A program made the position numbers and the translations under genes. 47,691 nucleotides of DNA from Flavobacteriaceae bacterium (GTDB lineage Bacteria; Bacteroidota; Bacteroidia; Flavobacteriales; Flavobacteriaceae). The stretch spans positions 1 to 47,691 of the forward strand of contig CANKZI010000021.1 of assembly GCA_947488595.1 (NCBI GenBank). The letters are read 5' to 3'. The notes under the pieces were generated by a model. That model was not told where the DNA came from. It was given only the letters and a program-made list of their open reading frames with translations, and did no database searches. Numbering within the stretch: position 1 is the stretch's first letter; every line of letters starts with the position of its first letter. Of the stretch, positions 35,509 to 43,489 are shown in pieces.

Positions 35509-36432
35509 TTAGGTTTTAAGATTTTTAAATTGCGCAATATAATTAATAATAGCTGACGGTTTTGTCGCATAATCAAACCATTTTGTAGTTTCATTTCTTT
35601 TAAACCAAGTCAATTGACGCTTTGCAAAACGATGTGTATTTTTCTTGATTTCTTCAATTGCAAAAGGCAATGCAATCGTACCATCAAAATAGTCAAACAA
35701 TTCGCGATAGCCCACGGTTTGCAGGGCATTTAGCTTTTTATATTGGTATAAGTTTTTCGCTTCAGCCAATAAACCTTCTTCCATCATAATACCAACACGA
35801 TGGTTGATTCTGTCATAAATTACGTTTCGTTCTGCTTCCAAACCAATTATAATCGGTATAAAATCCCTTGTGTTTTTCTTTATATTAAGAAACGAAGAAT
35901 AAGGTAGGCCACTGCCTATACAAACTTCCAAAGCACGCATCATGCGTTGTGGATTTTCTTTGGCAACAACCGAGAAATAGGTTGGATCAAGTCGTTTCAA
36001 TTCATTCTGCAAATACAATATGCCATTTTCCTCATATTCCGAAGCCACTTGTTCTCGTACAGTAACCGCAATTTCCGGAAAATCATCAAGACCTTTTAAA
36101 ACCGCATCAACATACAAACCAGAACCGCCAACCAAAACGGCAAAATCATTATTTTTAAAAAGCACTTCAAGTTGGGCCAATGCTTCTTTCTCAAAATCGC
36201 CCACTGTATAATTTTCGAAAATCGATTTGTTGTGAATAAAATGATGTGGTACCGAAGCCAACTCGGTTTCATTTGGAACGGCTGTACCAATGCGCATTTC
36301 TTTAAAAAATTGTCGCGAATCACACGAAATAATTTCGCATTTAAAATGAACAGCAACAGCCACCGCCAAACTAGTTTTTCCAATGGCAGTAGGTCCAACA
36401 ATCGCAATTAAAAATTTAGGATTCGATTTCAT
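35509..36432 (-). CDS. miaA: tRNA dimethylallyltransferase
   Basis: Protein of 307 residues. It has the P-loop GPTAIGKT (13-20), the CDSRQFFKEMRIGTAVP segment, LVGGSGLYVDAVLKGL, NPQRMMRALEV and KKNTHRFAKRQLTWF. It transfers a dimethylallyl group to A37 of tRNAs that read UNN codons. Length and motifs are normal. It lies between the exonuclease fusion (27 bases) and the thioesterase (5 bases). Confidence 0.96.
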   Translation of the reverse strand: MKSNPKFLIAIVGPTAIGKTSLAVAVAVHFKCEIISCDSRQFFKEMRIGTAVPNETELASVPHHFIHNKSIFENYTVGDFEKEALAQLEVLFKNNDFAVLVGGSGLYVDAVLKGLDDFPEIAVTVREQVASEYEENGILYLQNELKRLDPTYFSVVAKENPQRMMRALEVCIGSGLPYSSFLNIKKNTRDFIPIIIGLEAERNVIYDRINHRVGIMMEEGLLAEAKNLYQYKKLNALQTVGYRELFDYFDGTIALPFAIEEIKKNTHRFAKRQLTWFKRNETTKWFDYATKPSAIINYIAQFKNLKT

Positions 36433-36459
36433 TTTAGAGATTTAAAGAAATGACTTTTT

Positions 36460-37821
36460 TTAAAAATAAACGACTTTCATTCTCTTATTTTTCCGAAGGG
36501 CTTGCAGTAAAATGGTTCTCGTATCTCGATTGTGGGGCATAGCAACCAAAATATTATGGAAAACAGCGGCATTGCTAATCTGATAATTCAAATCAAAAAA
36601 AGCATACCCTTTATAAATTCCGTTTTCGATTAAAACCGCACCTTTTTCGGAAATACTACGACCACGATCAATAATAATCAAACTTTTATGATCAAATAAA
36701 TAGTCGCTGATTAACTGTTGCACCCGAGAATTGTACAATTCAACCTCGACTTTGTCGATGCAAGCACCATCACAGGCGTTTATTTTATATTGAAAACATT
36801 CGTTTTCGGTAACATTTAAACCATTTAGCTTTTGGCAAAGTTGGTATTTTTCACCTATTCTAAAAAGCGCATTTTTGGCTTCTTGAAAAGACGAAAATGA
36901 AGTGATTTCTTTTTTTCTACCATCACTTTTTTGAATTTGAAGACAAAGATAACCACCATTATTTTTTTCGGCATACAATGACCATGGTAAAATGGTTTTG
37001 GATTGTGCTTTGTTGTAAATGGGTTTGTTGATCTTAATTTCTTCGCTTTCTTTTAACAGCGCAATAAGTTCACTTCCAGTTAATTCATAAGTAACTTTAA
37101 AAACTTCCAATTGAATTTTTTTACATTTATAGGATGTGCCCGTAAAATGCTGATTGATCCGTTTTCTAATGTTGCGGCTTTTGCCGATATAAATTATTTT
37201 TCCATCTTCACGATGGATATAATAAACGCCTGTTTTTGAAGGTAAACTTTCGACTATATCTAATAATTTTGGCGTAATTCCTTTGATTATTTCGGTTTTT
37301 ATGTGCGCTTTGACAATTTCTTTTTCAAGGTCTTTGTCCAACAATATTTGGAACAATTTTACTGTAGCCAAAGCGTCACCGCTTGCCCTGTGTCGATCTG
37401 CCATTGGAATTCCCAAAGCGCGCACCAATTTCCCTAAGCTGTATGAAATTTGTTCTGGAAGCAGTTTTTGGGCGAGTTCAACCGTGCAAAGTGTTGGTGC
37501 TTCAAAATCATAACCCAATCTTCTGAACTCCGTGCGTAAAATTCGGTAATCGAAAGAAGCGTTGTGTGCAACGATAATGGCATCTTTTGTGATTTCTATG
37601 ATGCGTTTCGCCACTTCAAAGAATTTGGGAGCGGTGCGCAACATTTCGTTGTTGATACCTGTCAATTTGACCACAAAGGGCTGAATAGGAATTTCTGGAT
37701 TGACCAAACTGATAAATTGATCAACAATTTCGTGACCGTCGAATTTGTAGATGGCGATTTCGGTGATGCCTTCTTCATTAAATTGGCCTCCAGTGGTTTC
37801 TATGTCAAGTATTGCGTACAT
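36460..37821 (-). CDS. DnaQ-like exonuclease fused to GIY-YIG nuclease domain
   Basis: Protein of 453 residues from the ATG at 37821 (MYAILDIETTGG...); an ATG six codons earlier is possible. The N-terminal DEDDh exonuclease (about 1-170) has D6 and E8 (LDIETTG), HNASFDYRI, and HRASGDA with the final His and Asp. A GIY-YIG domain (about 197-280) follows: GVYYI, IIYIGKSRNIRKRINQH and an INKPIYN segment. The C-terminal region (DGACIDKVEV, then a beta-rich segment) resembles UvrC/Cho-type regions. The pair of nuclease folds suggests a role in DNA repair, perhaps UvrC-like incision coupled to 3' trimming. Such fusions are known in bacteria; the exact activity is inference. Confidence 0.9.
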   Translation of the reverse strand: MYAILDIETTGGQFNEEGITEIAIYKFDGHEIVDQFISLVNPEIPIQPFVVKLTGINNEMLRTAPKFFEVAKRIIEITKDAIIVAHNASFDYRILRTEFRRLGYDFEAPTLCTVELAQKLLPEQISYSLGKLVRALGIPMADRHRASGDALATVKLFQILLDKDLEKEIVKAHIKTEIIKGITPKLLDIVESLPSKTGVYYIHREDGKIIYIGKSRNIRKRINQHFTGTSYKCKKIQLEVFKVTYELTGSELIALLKESEEIKINKPIYNKAQSKTILPWSLYAEKNNGGYLCLQIQKSDGRKKEITSFSSFQEAKNALFRIGEKYQLCQKLNGLNVTENECFQYKINACDGACIDKVEVELYNSRVQQLISDYLFDHKSLIIIDRGRSISEKGAVLIENGIYKGYAFFDLNYQISNAAVFHNILVAMPHNRDTRTILLQALRKNKRMKVVYF

Positions 37822-37825
37822 ATTC

Positions 37826-37967
37826 AATATGAATGTCAAAAATCAATTGCAATGTCAATGTTAAAAGTCAATATCAATGTCAAAAATCAAGTGCAATATC
37901 AATGTCAAAATTCAATTGCAACCTTTCTAAATTAAAACTTGTCATTGCCATTGTCATTGCCATTGAT
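37826..37967. repeat. Degenerate tandem repeats in intergenic gap
   Basis: Imperfect units of the form AATGTCAAAAATCAATTGC, sometimes extended by AATATC, fill about 37831-37922. They are followed by a TTGTCATTGCCAT-type hexamer run (about 37938-37964) that is roughly the reverse complement of the first block. The 148-base gap between yggS and the exonuclease gene holds essentially nothing else. Confidence 0.7.
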
Positions 37968-37969
37968 TT

Positions 37970-38629
37970 TTATCTTCCTCCAAAGATACTACTTCCAATC
38001 CGAACCATTGTACTGCCGCATTCGATTGCCAATTGGTAATCTCCAGACATGCCCATCGATAAAATGTTCAGTTGGCAGTTTTCAGTGATTATCTGTCGCT
38101 TTTGGTCGAAAATTGATTTCAAAAATTGAAATTCTTTTTTGATTTGGTCTTGATTTTCGGTAAATGTGGCCATTCCCATGAGTCCAACAATTTTGATGTT
38201 CTTGAGATTTTTGAAGGCTTCAGATTGTAATATTTCATTCAATTCGGTTTCATTTAAACCAAATTTTGTATCTTCTTCGGCGATATGTATTTGCAAAAGG
38301 CAATCTATTATTCGCTTGTTTTTAAACGCTTGTTTGTTGATTTCTTCGAGCAATTTCAAACTGTCAACACCATGAATTAAATGCACATAAGCCGCCATAA
38401 ATTTAACCTTGTTGCTCTGAACGTGTCCAATCATGTGCCACTGAATGTCTTTCGGCATGACTTCCCATTTTTCGCTCATTTCCTGAATTTTATTTTCTCC
38501 AAAAATGCGTTGTCCGGCATCATAGGCCTGCATTAAATCGGAAATTGGTTTTGTTTTGGAAACTGCTACAAGTGTAACAATTTCAGGAAGTGTTGACTTT
38601 ATTTCGAGAAGATTATTTTTTATTGACAT
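37970..38629 (-). CDS. YggS family pyridoxal-phosphate homeostasis protein
   Basis: Protein of 219 residues, single-domain PLP-binding barrel. The PLP lysine is K25 in LVAVSKTKP. Other family motifs: FGENKIQEM, WHMIGHVQSNKVK, LMGMATF, LSMGMSGDYQLAIECGSTMVRIGSSIFG. It controls vitamin B6 and amino-acid balance and has no known catalytic activity. It lies 33 bases downstream of the DUF1015 gene on the same strand. Confidence 0.95.
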   Translation of the reverse strand: MSIKNNLLEIKSTLPEIVTLVAVSKTKPISDLMQAYDAGQRIFGENKIQEMSEKWEVMPKDIQWHMIGHVQSNKVKFMAAYVHLIHGVDSLKLLEEINKQAFKNKRIIDCLLQIHIAEEDTKFGLNETELNEILQSEAFKNLKNIKIVGLMGMATFTENQDQIKKEFQFLKSIFDQKRQIITENCQLNILSMGMSGDYQLAIECGSTMVRIGSSIFGGR

Positions 38630-38662
38630 TTTTTGGATTTTTATTAAATCTCTGTTTCTAAA

Positions 38663-39880
38663 TTACAACTCATAAACTACCAATCCGCTGCGAAACTTGG
38701 GATCGATGTAAGTGCTTTTTGGTGGCATTATCAAATGGTTATCGGCCAATTTTTTTATTTCAGAAATACCAGTTGGAAAAATCAAGAAGCCAACTTCAAA
38801 CTCGCCTTCATCAATTACTTCTTTTATGGTTACGATAGATTGTTTGCCCGGAATATAATCGATACGTTCATCGTTTCTTAAATCTTCGATTCCGAGTATT
38901 GGCTTTAGCACTTTTTTATATAAAATTTGAGCATCAAGACTTTCTAAAACGGATGTAAAATTGTATTCGTCTTTCAAGTTTAATGCATAAAATTCGCCTT
39001 CGAGATACATTCCGAATTCGAACTTTTTTGTCGGTTTCCACAACTCTTGTGCTTTGTTTTTAAGCCAAAAAATTTCGGATAGTTTCTTTAAAAATTCTTC
39101 TTTAGAATGGCCATTTAAATCGCGGATTATTCTGTTGTATTCGTAAATCTTTACGTTGCTTTCGGCAATTAGGAAACTCATGAAATAGTTCAGGTTTTCA
39201 TTTCCTGAAGCTTTGTCTTGTTCATATAATAATTCTGCAGAAGCGGAACGGTGGTGCCCGTCGGCGATATATAAATTTCCAATTTCATCAAATTTTTTTT
39301 GAAGCCAACTGATATCAATGTCTTCTTCAATTTTCCAGAGAATGTGTTTTTCTCTTTTGGTCGTTGAAAATTCGTAAAGCGACGATGATTTCTTTTTGTC
39401 GGAAATCCACTGGGATAATTCTTGATTATCAGGATATGTTATTAAAACGGGTTCGGTGTTAAATCCTGTTCTGTGCAGATAATCTTTGAATAATTCGACA
39501 CGATATTGCAAGGTGTCTTCATGTTTTTTGATTACATTATTTTGGTAATCTTCAATTGAAGTTCCAGCTACAATTCCGGTAAAAATTTGGTTTTTGGTTT
39601 GGATTTCGTAAATAAAAAGGACTGGTTTTTCTTCTTTGATTAAAACCACCTCTTCTTTAAAGTCATTGTATTTTTGCGCAACAAGATTGAATCTTTTTTC
39701 TAATCCGATTTTTTGCTGGTTGACATAGGCAGGATTCAATATGTGAAGAAATGAAAACGGATTAAAATCCAATTGCGAGGCGAGTTCTGCTGCAGAATAT
39801 TCGTCATACGAGCGCGATGTGACGAGACTGACTTTGTCTGGAACAGGTCGAACGGCTTTGAAAGGAATTATTTTTGCCAT
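38663..39880 (-). CDS. DUF1015 family protein
   Basis: Protein of 405 residues, soluble. It has the DUF1015 start (AKIIPFKAVRPVPDKVSLVT), a NPFSFLHILNP region, the hallmark YIADGHHRSASAELLYEQ, NYFMSFLIAESN, and a C-terminal PPKSTYIDPKFRSGLVVYEL. The family is widespread and related to predicted kinase-like or HPr-linked proteins; its biochemical role is not established. It is the first gene of the probable operon running down to the thioesterase. An inverted repeat lies just upstream. Confidence 0.88.
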   Translation of the reverse strand: MAKIIPFKAVRPVPDKVSLVTSRSYDEYSAAELASQLDFNPFSFLHILNPAYVNQQKIGLEKRFNLVAQKYNDFKEEVVLIKEEKPVLFIYEIQTKNQIFTGIVAGTSIEDYQNNVIKKHEDTLQYRVELFKDYLHRTGFNTEPVLITYPDNQELSQWISDKKKSSSLYEFSTTKREKHILWKIEEDIDISWLQKKFDEIGNLYIADGHHRSASAELLYEQDKASGNENLNYFMSFLIAESNVKIYEYNRIIRDLNGHSKEEFLKKLSEIFWLKNKAQELWKPTKKFEFGMYLEGEFYALNLKDEYNFTSVLESLDAQILYKKVLKPILGIEDLRNDERIDYIPGKQSIVTIKEVIDEGEFEVGFLIFPTGISEIKKLADNHLIMPPKSTYIDPKFRSGLVVYEL

Positions 39881-39906
39881 AATGAGCTCAAATGCTTAAA
39901 ATCAGA

Positions 39907-39952
39907 AAAGTCTTTATGTCAAAGATAAGATAACTTTGCACATAAAGACTTT
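39907..39952. repeat. 13-bp inverted repeat with promoter-like loop
   Basis: AAAGTCTTTATGT (39907-39919) and ACATAAAGACTTT (39940-39952) pair perfectly around a 20-base loop. The loop carries TAnnTTTG boxes on both strands: CAAAGATA at 39920-39927 (TATCTTTG on minus) and TAACTTTG at 39931-39938 (plus). It lies between the stop of the hydroxybutyryl-CoA dehydrogenase gene and the start of the DUF1015 gene. It could act as terminator for the first and promoter or operator for the second. Confidence 0.65.
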
Positions 39953-39966
39953 CAAACTTTAAGACA

Positions 39967-40854
39967 TTATACAAATTGTTTCGCTATTTTTTCTGCTTTT
40001 TTGCTTTCTGAATAATCATAAAAACCTTCACCCGATTTTACACCTAATTTTCCGGCGCGTACCATATTGACCAAAAGCGGACAAGGCGCATATTTCGGAT
40101 TTTTGAAACCGTCGTGCATCACATTCAAAATAGCAAGGCATACGTCAAGTCCGATGAAATCGGCCAACTGCAATGGTCCCATAGGATGCGCCATGCCCAG
40201 TTTCATTACGGTATCGATTTCATAAACACCAGCAACACCATTGTATAAAGTTTCGATAGATTCGTTGATCATTGGCATTAAAATTCGGTTGGCAACAAAT
40301 CCCGGATAATCATTGACTTCTACTGGCACTTTTCCGAGTTTTTCAGAAAGTGTCATGATGGTTTTTGTTACCTCGTCTGAAGTATTGTAGCCGCGAATGA
40401 TTTCGACCAATTTCATAATTGGCACTGGATTCATAAAATGCATTCCGATGACACGTTCAGGATGTGTAACTACTGCGCCGATTTGCGTAATTGAAATGGA
40501 GGATGTATTGGTAGCTAGAATGGTATCATTTGAACAAGCTTCGTTCAATTGCTTAAAAATATTGAGTTTCAATTCGACGTTTTCAGTAGCAGCTTCAACA
40601 ACCAAATCAACACCAACCACGCCATCTTTGATGTCTGTGTAGGTAATGATGTTGCTGATGGTTTTTAATTTATCGGCTTCAGATATGCTACCTTTTGTGA
40701 CCATTCTGTCAAGGTTTCCGGCGATTGCTGCCATGCCTTTGTCTAAAGATTGCTCTGAAACATCAATCAATTTTACTGTAAAACCACTTTGCGCAAAAGT
40801 ATGAGCGATTCCGTTGCCCATTGTTCCGGCTCCGATGACGGCTATGTTTTTCAT
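39967..40854 (-). CDS. 3-hydroxybutyryl-CoA dehydrogenase
   Basis: Protein of 295 residues, the usual length. It has an N-terminal Rossmann domain (IAVIGAGTMGNGIAHTFAQSG, GxGxxG), the catalytic-type histidine in GMHFMNPVPIMKLVEII, and the C-terminal dimerisation domain with NDYPGFVANRILMPMINE and GPLQLADFIGLDVCL. It oxidises or reduces 3-hydroxyacyl-CoA with NAD(P) in short-chain fatty-acid, butyrate or aromatic-acid (PaaH) metabolism. Which pathway cannot be told, since no other pathway gene is adjacent. It is probably monocistronic. Confidence 0.94.
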   Translation of the reverse strand: MKNIAVIGAGTMGNGIAHTFAQSGFTVKLIDVSEQSLDKGMAAIAGNLDRMVTKGSISEADKLKTISNIITYTDIKDGVVGVDLVVEAATENVELKLNIFKQLNEACSNDTILATNTSSISITQIGAVVTHPERVIGMHFMNPVPIMKLVEIIRGYNTSDEVTKTIMTLSEKLGKVPVEVNDYPGFVANRILMPMINESIETLYNGVAGVYEIDTVMKLGMAHPMGPLQLADFIGLDVCLAILNVMHDGFKNPKYAPCPLLVNMVRAGKLGVKSGEGFYDYSESKKAEKIAKQFV

Positions 40855-40911
40855 GTTTATTTATTAAAAGATTTAAAAATTTAATTACTGAGATATTTTG
40901 AAATAATATGC

Positions 40912-40926
40912 GATTACGCAGTAATC
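40912..40926. promoter_or_regulatory. Small palindrome upstream of hydroxybutyryl-CoA dehydrogenase
   Basis: GATTAC-GCA-GTAATC is a 6-bp perfect inverted repeat about 58 bases before the start of the minus-strand gene. Its size and place fit an operator for a dimeric repressor, but it could be chance. Confidence 0.3.
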
Positions 40927-40959
40927 TTAATTGATTAGTATTCACTTATTCCCTTAAAA

Positions 40960-41925
40960 CTACTTTTTGAAGCAATCAATAATTTGATAAGCGACCCGCA
41001 ATGCTTCAGTTCCGTCTTCTAAAGTGACAATCGGCGTTGTATTGTTGATAATGGCATCGGCAAAAGTCTCCAGTTCATCCAAGATGGCATTGTTTTGTTC
41101 TACTTCGGGATTGGCAAAATAAATTTGTTTTTTGCGACCTTCTGCATTTTGAAGAATCATATCAAAATCGCCTGGCATTTCGGGCGCATCTTTCATTTTT
41201 ACGACTTCACATTTCTTTTCTAAAAAATCGACCGAAATATACGCGTCCTTTTGAAAGAAACGCGATTTGCGCATGTTTTTTAGTGAAATTCTGCTGGCAG
41301 TTAAATTGGCAACGCAGCCATTTTCGAATTCGATTCGGGCATTAGCGATGTCTGGTGTATCCGAAATAACTGAAACACCACTGGCATTTATATTTTTCAC
41401 TTTTGATTTTACAACACTTAATATCGCATCAATATCGTGAATCATCAAATCTAAAACTACTGGAACATCTGTGCCGCGTGGATTGAACTCGGCCAAACGA
41501 TGGGTTTCAATAAACATCGGATTTTCGATCATCTCTTTGGTCGCAATAAAGGCTGGATTAAAACGCTCCACATGACCAACTTGTCCTTTGACATTGTATT
41601 CATTCGACAAAGTGATGATTTCTTCGGCTTCGGCAACTGTATTAGAAATGGGTTTTTCGATAAAAACGTGCTTTCCAGATTTTATGGCAACTTTGGCACA
41701 TTTATAATGCGATAATGTTGGTGTTACGATATCAATAACATCAACCGCATGAATCAAAGTGGCAATGGTTTTGAATTGTTTATAACCAAATTCTTTGGCA
41801 ATTTTTTGACCATTTTCTTGGTTTTCGTCATAAAAACCAACCAATTCATATTTTTGAGATTGTTGCAATAAACGCAAATGTATTTTTCCGAGATGACCAG
41901 CACCTAAAACGCCTACTTTTAGCAT
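40960..41925 (-). CDS. Gfo/Idh/MocA family NAD(P)-dependent oxidoreductase
   Basis: Protein of 321 residues from the ATG at 41925 (MLKVGVLGAGHLGKIH...); the open frame extends 36 codons upstream but that part overlaps the divergent promoter region. It has a Rossmann domain with GAGHLG (8-13), the EKPISNT motif of the family, then the larger beta-sheet domain with VGHVERFNPAF and LMIHDIDAI, carrying the HD-type substrate residues. Family members act on sugars, inositols or sugar nucleotides; the substrate is unknown. It is divergent from pcm. Confidence 0.9.
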   Translation of the reverse strand: MLKVGVLGAGHLGKIHLRLLQQSQKYELVGFYDENQENGQKIAKEFGYKQFKTIATLIHAVDVIDIVTPTLSHYKCAKVAIKSGKHVFIEKPISNTVAEAEEIITLSNEYNVKGQVGHVERFNPAFIATKEMIENPMFIETHRLAEFNPRGTDVPVVLDLMIHDIDAILSVVKSKVKNINASGVSVISDTPDIANARIEFENGCVANLTASRISLKNMRKSRFFQKDAYISVDFLEKKCEVVKMKDAPEMPGDFDMILQNAEGRKKQIYFANPEVEQNNAILDELETFADAIINNTTPIVTLEDGTEALRVAYQIIDCFKK

Positions 41926-42005
41926 AAAAAATATTTTCAACAAAAATATGATTATTTGTTCAAAGTTTAGAATACATTTAGAATTTAAAAACAGTTTTAG
42001 TTTCT

Positions 42006-42013
42006 TATTTTTG
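42006..42013 (+). promoter_or_regulatory. Possible -7 box for pcm
   Basis: TATTTTTG fits TAnnTTTG. It lies 23 bases before the likely TTG start at 42036. No good -33 element was found. On the other strand CAAAAATA (41941-41948, TATTTTTG on minus) lies 16 bases before the oxidoreductase ATG. Confidence 0.4.
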
Positions 42014-42035
42014 CAAAAACAAATTGATTCCAATT

Positions 42036-42677
42036 TTGAAAGATACCGCCAAACATCAAGGACTTCGCAACCAATTGATTGTCATTTTAAAAGAAAAAGG
42101 AATTATTGACAACAATGTTCTTGATGCCATTAAAAAAATACCTCGACATTTGTTTCTTAATTCAAGTTTTGAAGATTATGCTTACCAAGACAAAGCCTTT
42201 CCAATTGCAGCAGGACAAACGATTTCGCAACCTTATACTGTGGCTTTTCAAAGTCAATTGTTGGCTGTAAAAAAAGACGATAAAGTGCTCGAAATTGGCA
42301 CGGGTTCTGGTTATCAAACCGCCGTATTATGTATGATGGGCGCTAAAGTATATAGTGTCGAAAGGCAAACCGAATTGTTCAAGCAAACATCAATTTTGTT
42401 GCCTAAATTAGGTATTCGGCCTAAGCATTTGTCTTTTGGCGATGGTTACAAAGGTTTGCCCAATCACGCGCCTTTTGACAGTATAATTGTCACTGCAGGT
42501 GCGCCTTTGATTCCGAAACCATTGATGGCACAATTAAAAATAGGAGGAAAGCTCGTTATTCCGCTGGGTGAAACCGATCAAATTATGACTTTATTGATTC
42601 GGAAAAATGAAACACAGTTCGAAAAGCATGAATTTGGTGCTTTTCGTTTTGTGCCTTTACTCGAAAACAAAAATTAA
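42036..42677 (+). CDS. pcm: Protein-L-isoaspartate O-methyltransferase
   Basis: Protein of 213 residues. The frame has no ATG near the N-terminus. A TTG at 42036 gives MKDTAKHQGLRNQL, which fits family N-termini better than a TTG at 42024. Motifs: IPRHLFLNSSFEDYAYQD, the GQTISQPYTVAFQ segment, the SAM-binding motif VLEIGTGSGYQTAVL, and DSIIVTAGAPLIP. It methylates isoaspartyl residues to begin repair of aged proteins. It starts a divergent transcript opposite the Gfo/Idh gene. The stop is followed by a degraded T9SS-cargo remnant. Confidence 0.94.
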   Translation: MKDTAKHQGLRNQLIVILKEKGIIDNNVLDAIKKIPRHLFLNSSFEDYAYQDKAFPIAAGQTISQPYTVAFQSQLLAVKKDDKVLEIGTGSGYQTAVLCMMGAKVYSVERQTELFKQTSILLPKLGIRPKHLSFGDGYKGLPNHAPFDSIIVTAGAPLIPKPLMAQLKIGGKLVIPLGETDQIMTLLIRKNETQFEKHEFGAFRFVPLLENKN

Positions 42678-42687
42678 TACGATATTA

Positions 42688-42973
42688 CAGAAGCGAATTT
42701 TACTCTTTTTGTTGTTTCCGATAACTTCATTTGTACGAGATTACAGCAGTTGTTTCGAAGGAAATAAGTCCAATGCCAATCATTATGTACTTAGTAAAAT
42801 TCAAATACCAAAATGATTTGGTATGTCGGTAGCGACCAATTTTGAATATCGTATTTCAAAAACAATGGTAAAAAAACGAGCTGATTCAAACAACGACAAT
42901 AGATTCGGGCACTTATTTTATTTCAATTATTACCGAAGAAAAAACATTTACCAGAAAAATAATCAAGCATTAA
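42688..42973 (+). pseudogene. Decayed remnant of a T9SS-sorted protein
   Basis: In frame with AAG at 42691 the sequence reads KRILLFLLFPITSFV, a typical Bacteroidota signal peptide, but a CAG sits where the start ATG should be. The frame runs through NANHYVLSKIQIPK to an in-frame TGA at 42814-42816, continues as SVATNFEYRIS, and then shifts by +1 in an A-rich stretch (42858-42876). It then reads ELIQTTTIDSGTYFISII followed by TEEKTFTRKIIKH and a stop (42971-42973). That tail is a characteristic end of a type A T9SS sorting domain (GxYF...FTKKI). Lost start, internal stop and frameshift mark it as a pseudogene with most cargo deleted. It overlaps the smpB 3' end by about 11 bases. Confidence 0.65.
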
Positions 42974-43421
42974 AGGCTTTTTTTATCCGATCCAAATCGC
43001 GTTTGGTGTCGTTTTCTTTTAAAGATTCTCTTTTGTCATACGTTTTCTTTCCGCGACACAAACCAATTTCTAGTTTTGCCATTCCTTTTTCGTTGGTGAA
43101 TAATTTCGTCGGAATAATAGTCAATCCTTTTGCTTGCACACTTTTTTGTAAACTTTTCAACTCTTTTTTGTTCAAAAGCAATTTGCGTTCGCTACGGGAT
43201 TTGTGGTTGAATTGGTTGCCAAATGCATATTCTTCGATATAAGTATTAATAGCAAAAAGCTCATTGTTACTGAATTCGCAAAAACTTTCGGTAATATTGG
43301 CTTTACCCAAACGAATCGATTTTATTTCGGTTCCTGCCAAAACAATTCCAGCGGTAAAAGTTTCAATAATTTCGTAATCGAAGCGCGCTCTTTTATTAAG
43401 TATGTTGACCGTTTTTAGCAT
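42963..43421 (-). CDS. smpB: SsrA-binding protein
   Basis: Protein of 152 residues. Core motifs: NKRARFDYEIIETFTAGIVL, GTEIKSIRLGKANITESF, NNELFAINTYIEEY, KSRSERKLLLNKKELKSL, and the C-terminal tail with KKTYDKRESLKEND. It binds tmRNA and delivers it to stalled ribosomes. The tmRNA gene itself is not in the window. It is divergent from the VF530 gene. A TACATTTA box (about 15 bases before the ATG on the minus strand) may be its -7 element. Confidence 0.96.
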   Translation of the reverse strand: MLKTVNILNKRARFDYEIIETFTAGIVLAGTEIKSIRLGKANITESFCEFSNNELFAINTYIEEYAFGNQFNHKSRSERKLLLNKKELKSLQKSVQAKGLTIIPTKLFTNEKGMAKLEIGLCRGKKTYDKRESLKENDTKRDLDRIKKAFNA

Positions 43422-43477
43422 AGGGTGGTAAATGTAGTAACAAATCTGTCAATCAACAATAGTTTTAGAAATTTGAT

Positions 43478-43485
43478 TAATTTTG
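43478..43485 (+). promoter_or_regulatory. -7 box of VF530 gene, near-leaderless
   Basis: TAATTTTG fits TAnnTTTG and ends 4 bases before the ATG at 43490, so the transcript would begin at about the start codon. The -33 region is weak. Confidence 0.45.
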
Positions 43486-43489
43486 GATA

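Noticed and set aside
37826..37967. CRISPR-like repeat array
   Set aside because: Units are degenerate, contiguous and without unique spacers of even length; no cas genes are nearby.
41926..42033. 36-codon upstream extension of the Gfo/Idh/MocA gene
   Set aside because: It overlaps the divergent pcm promoter region, while the ATG at 41925 directly precedes the Rossmann motif at the usual position.
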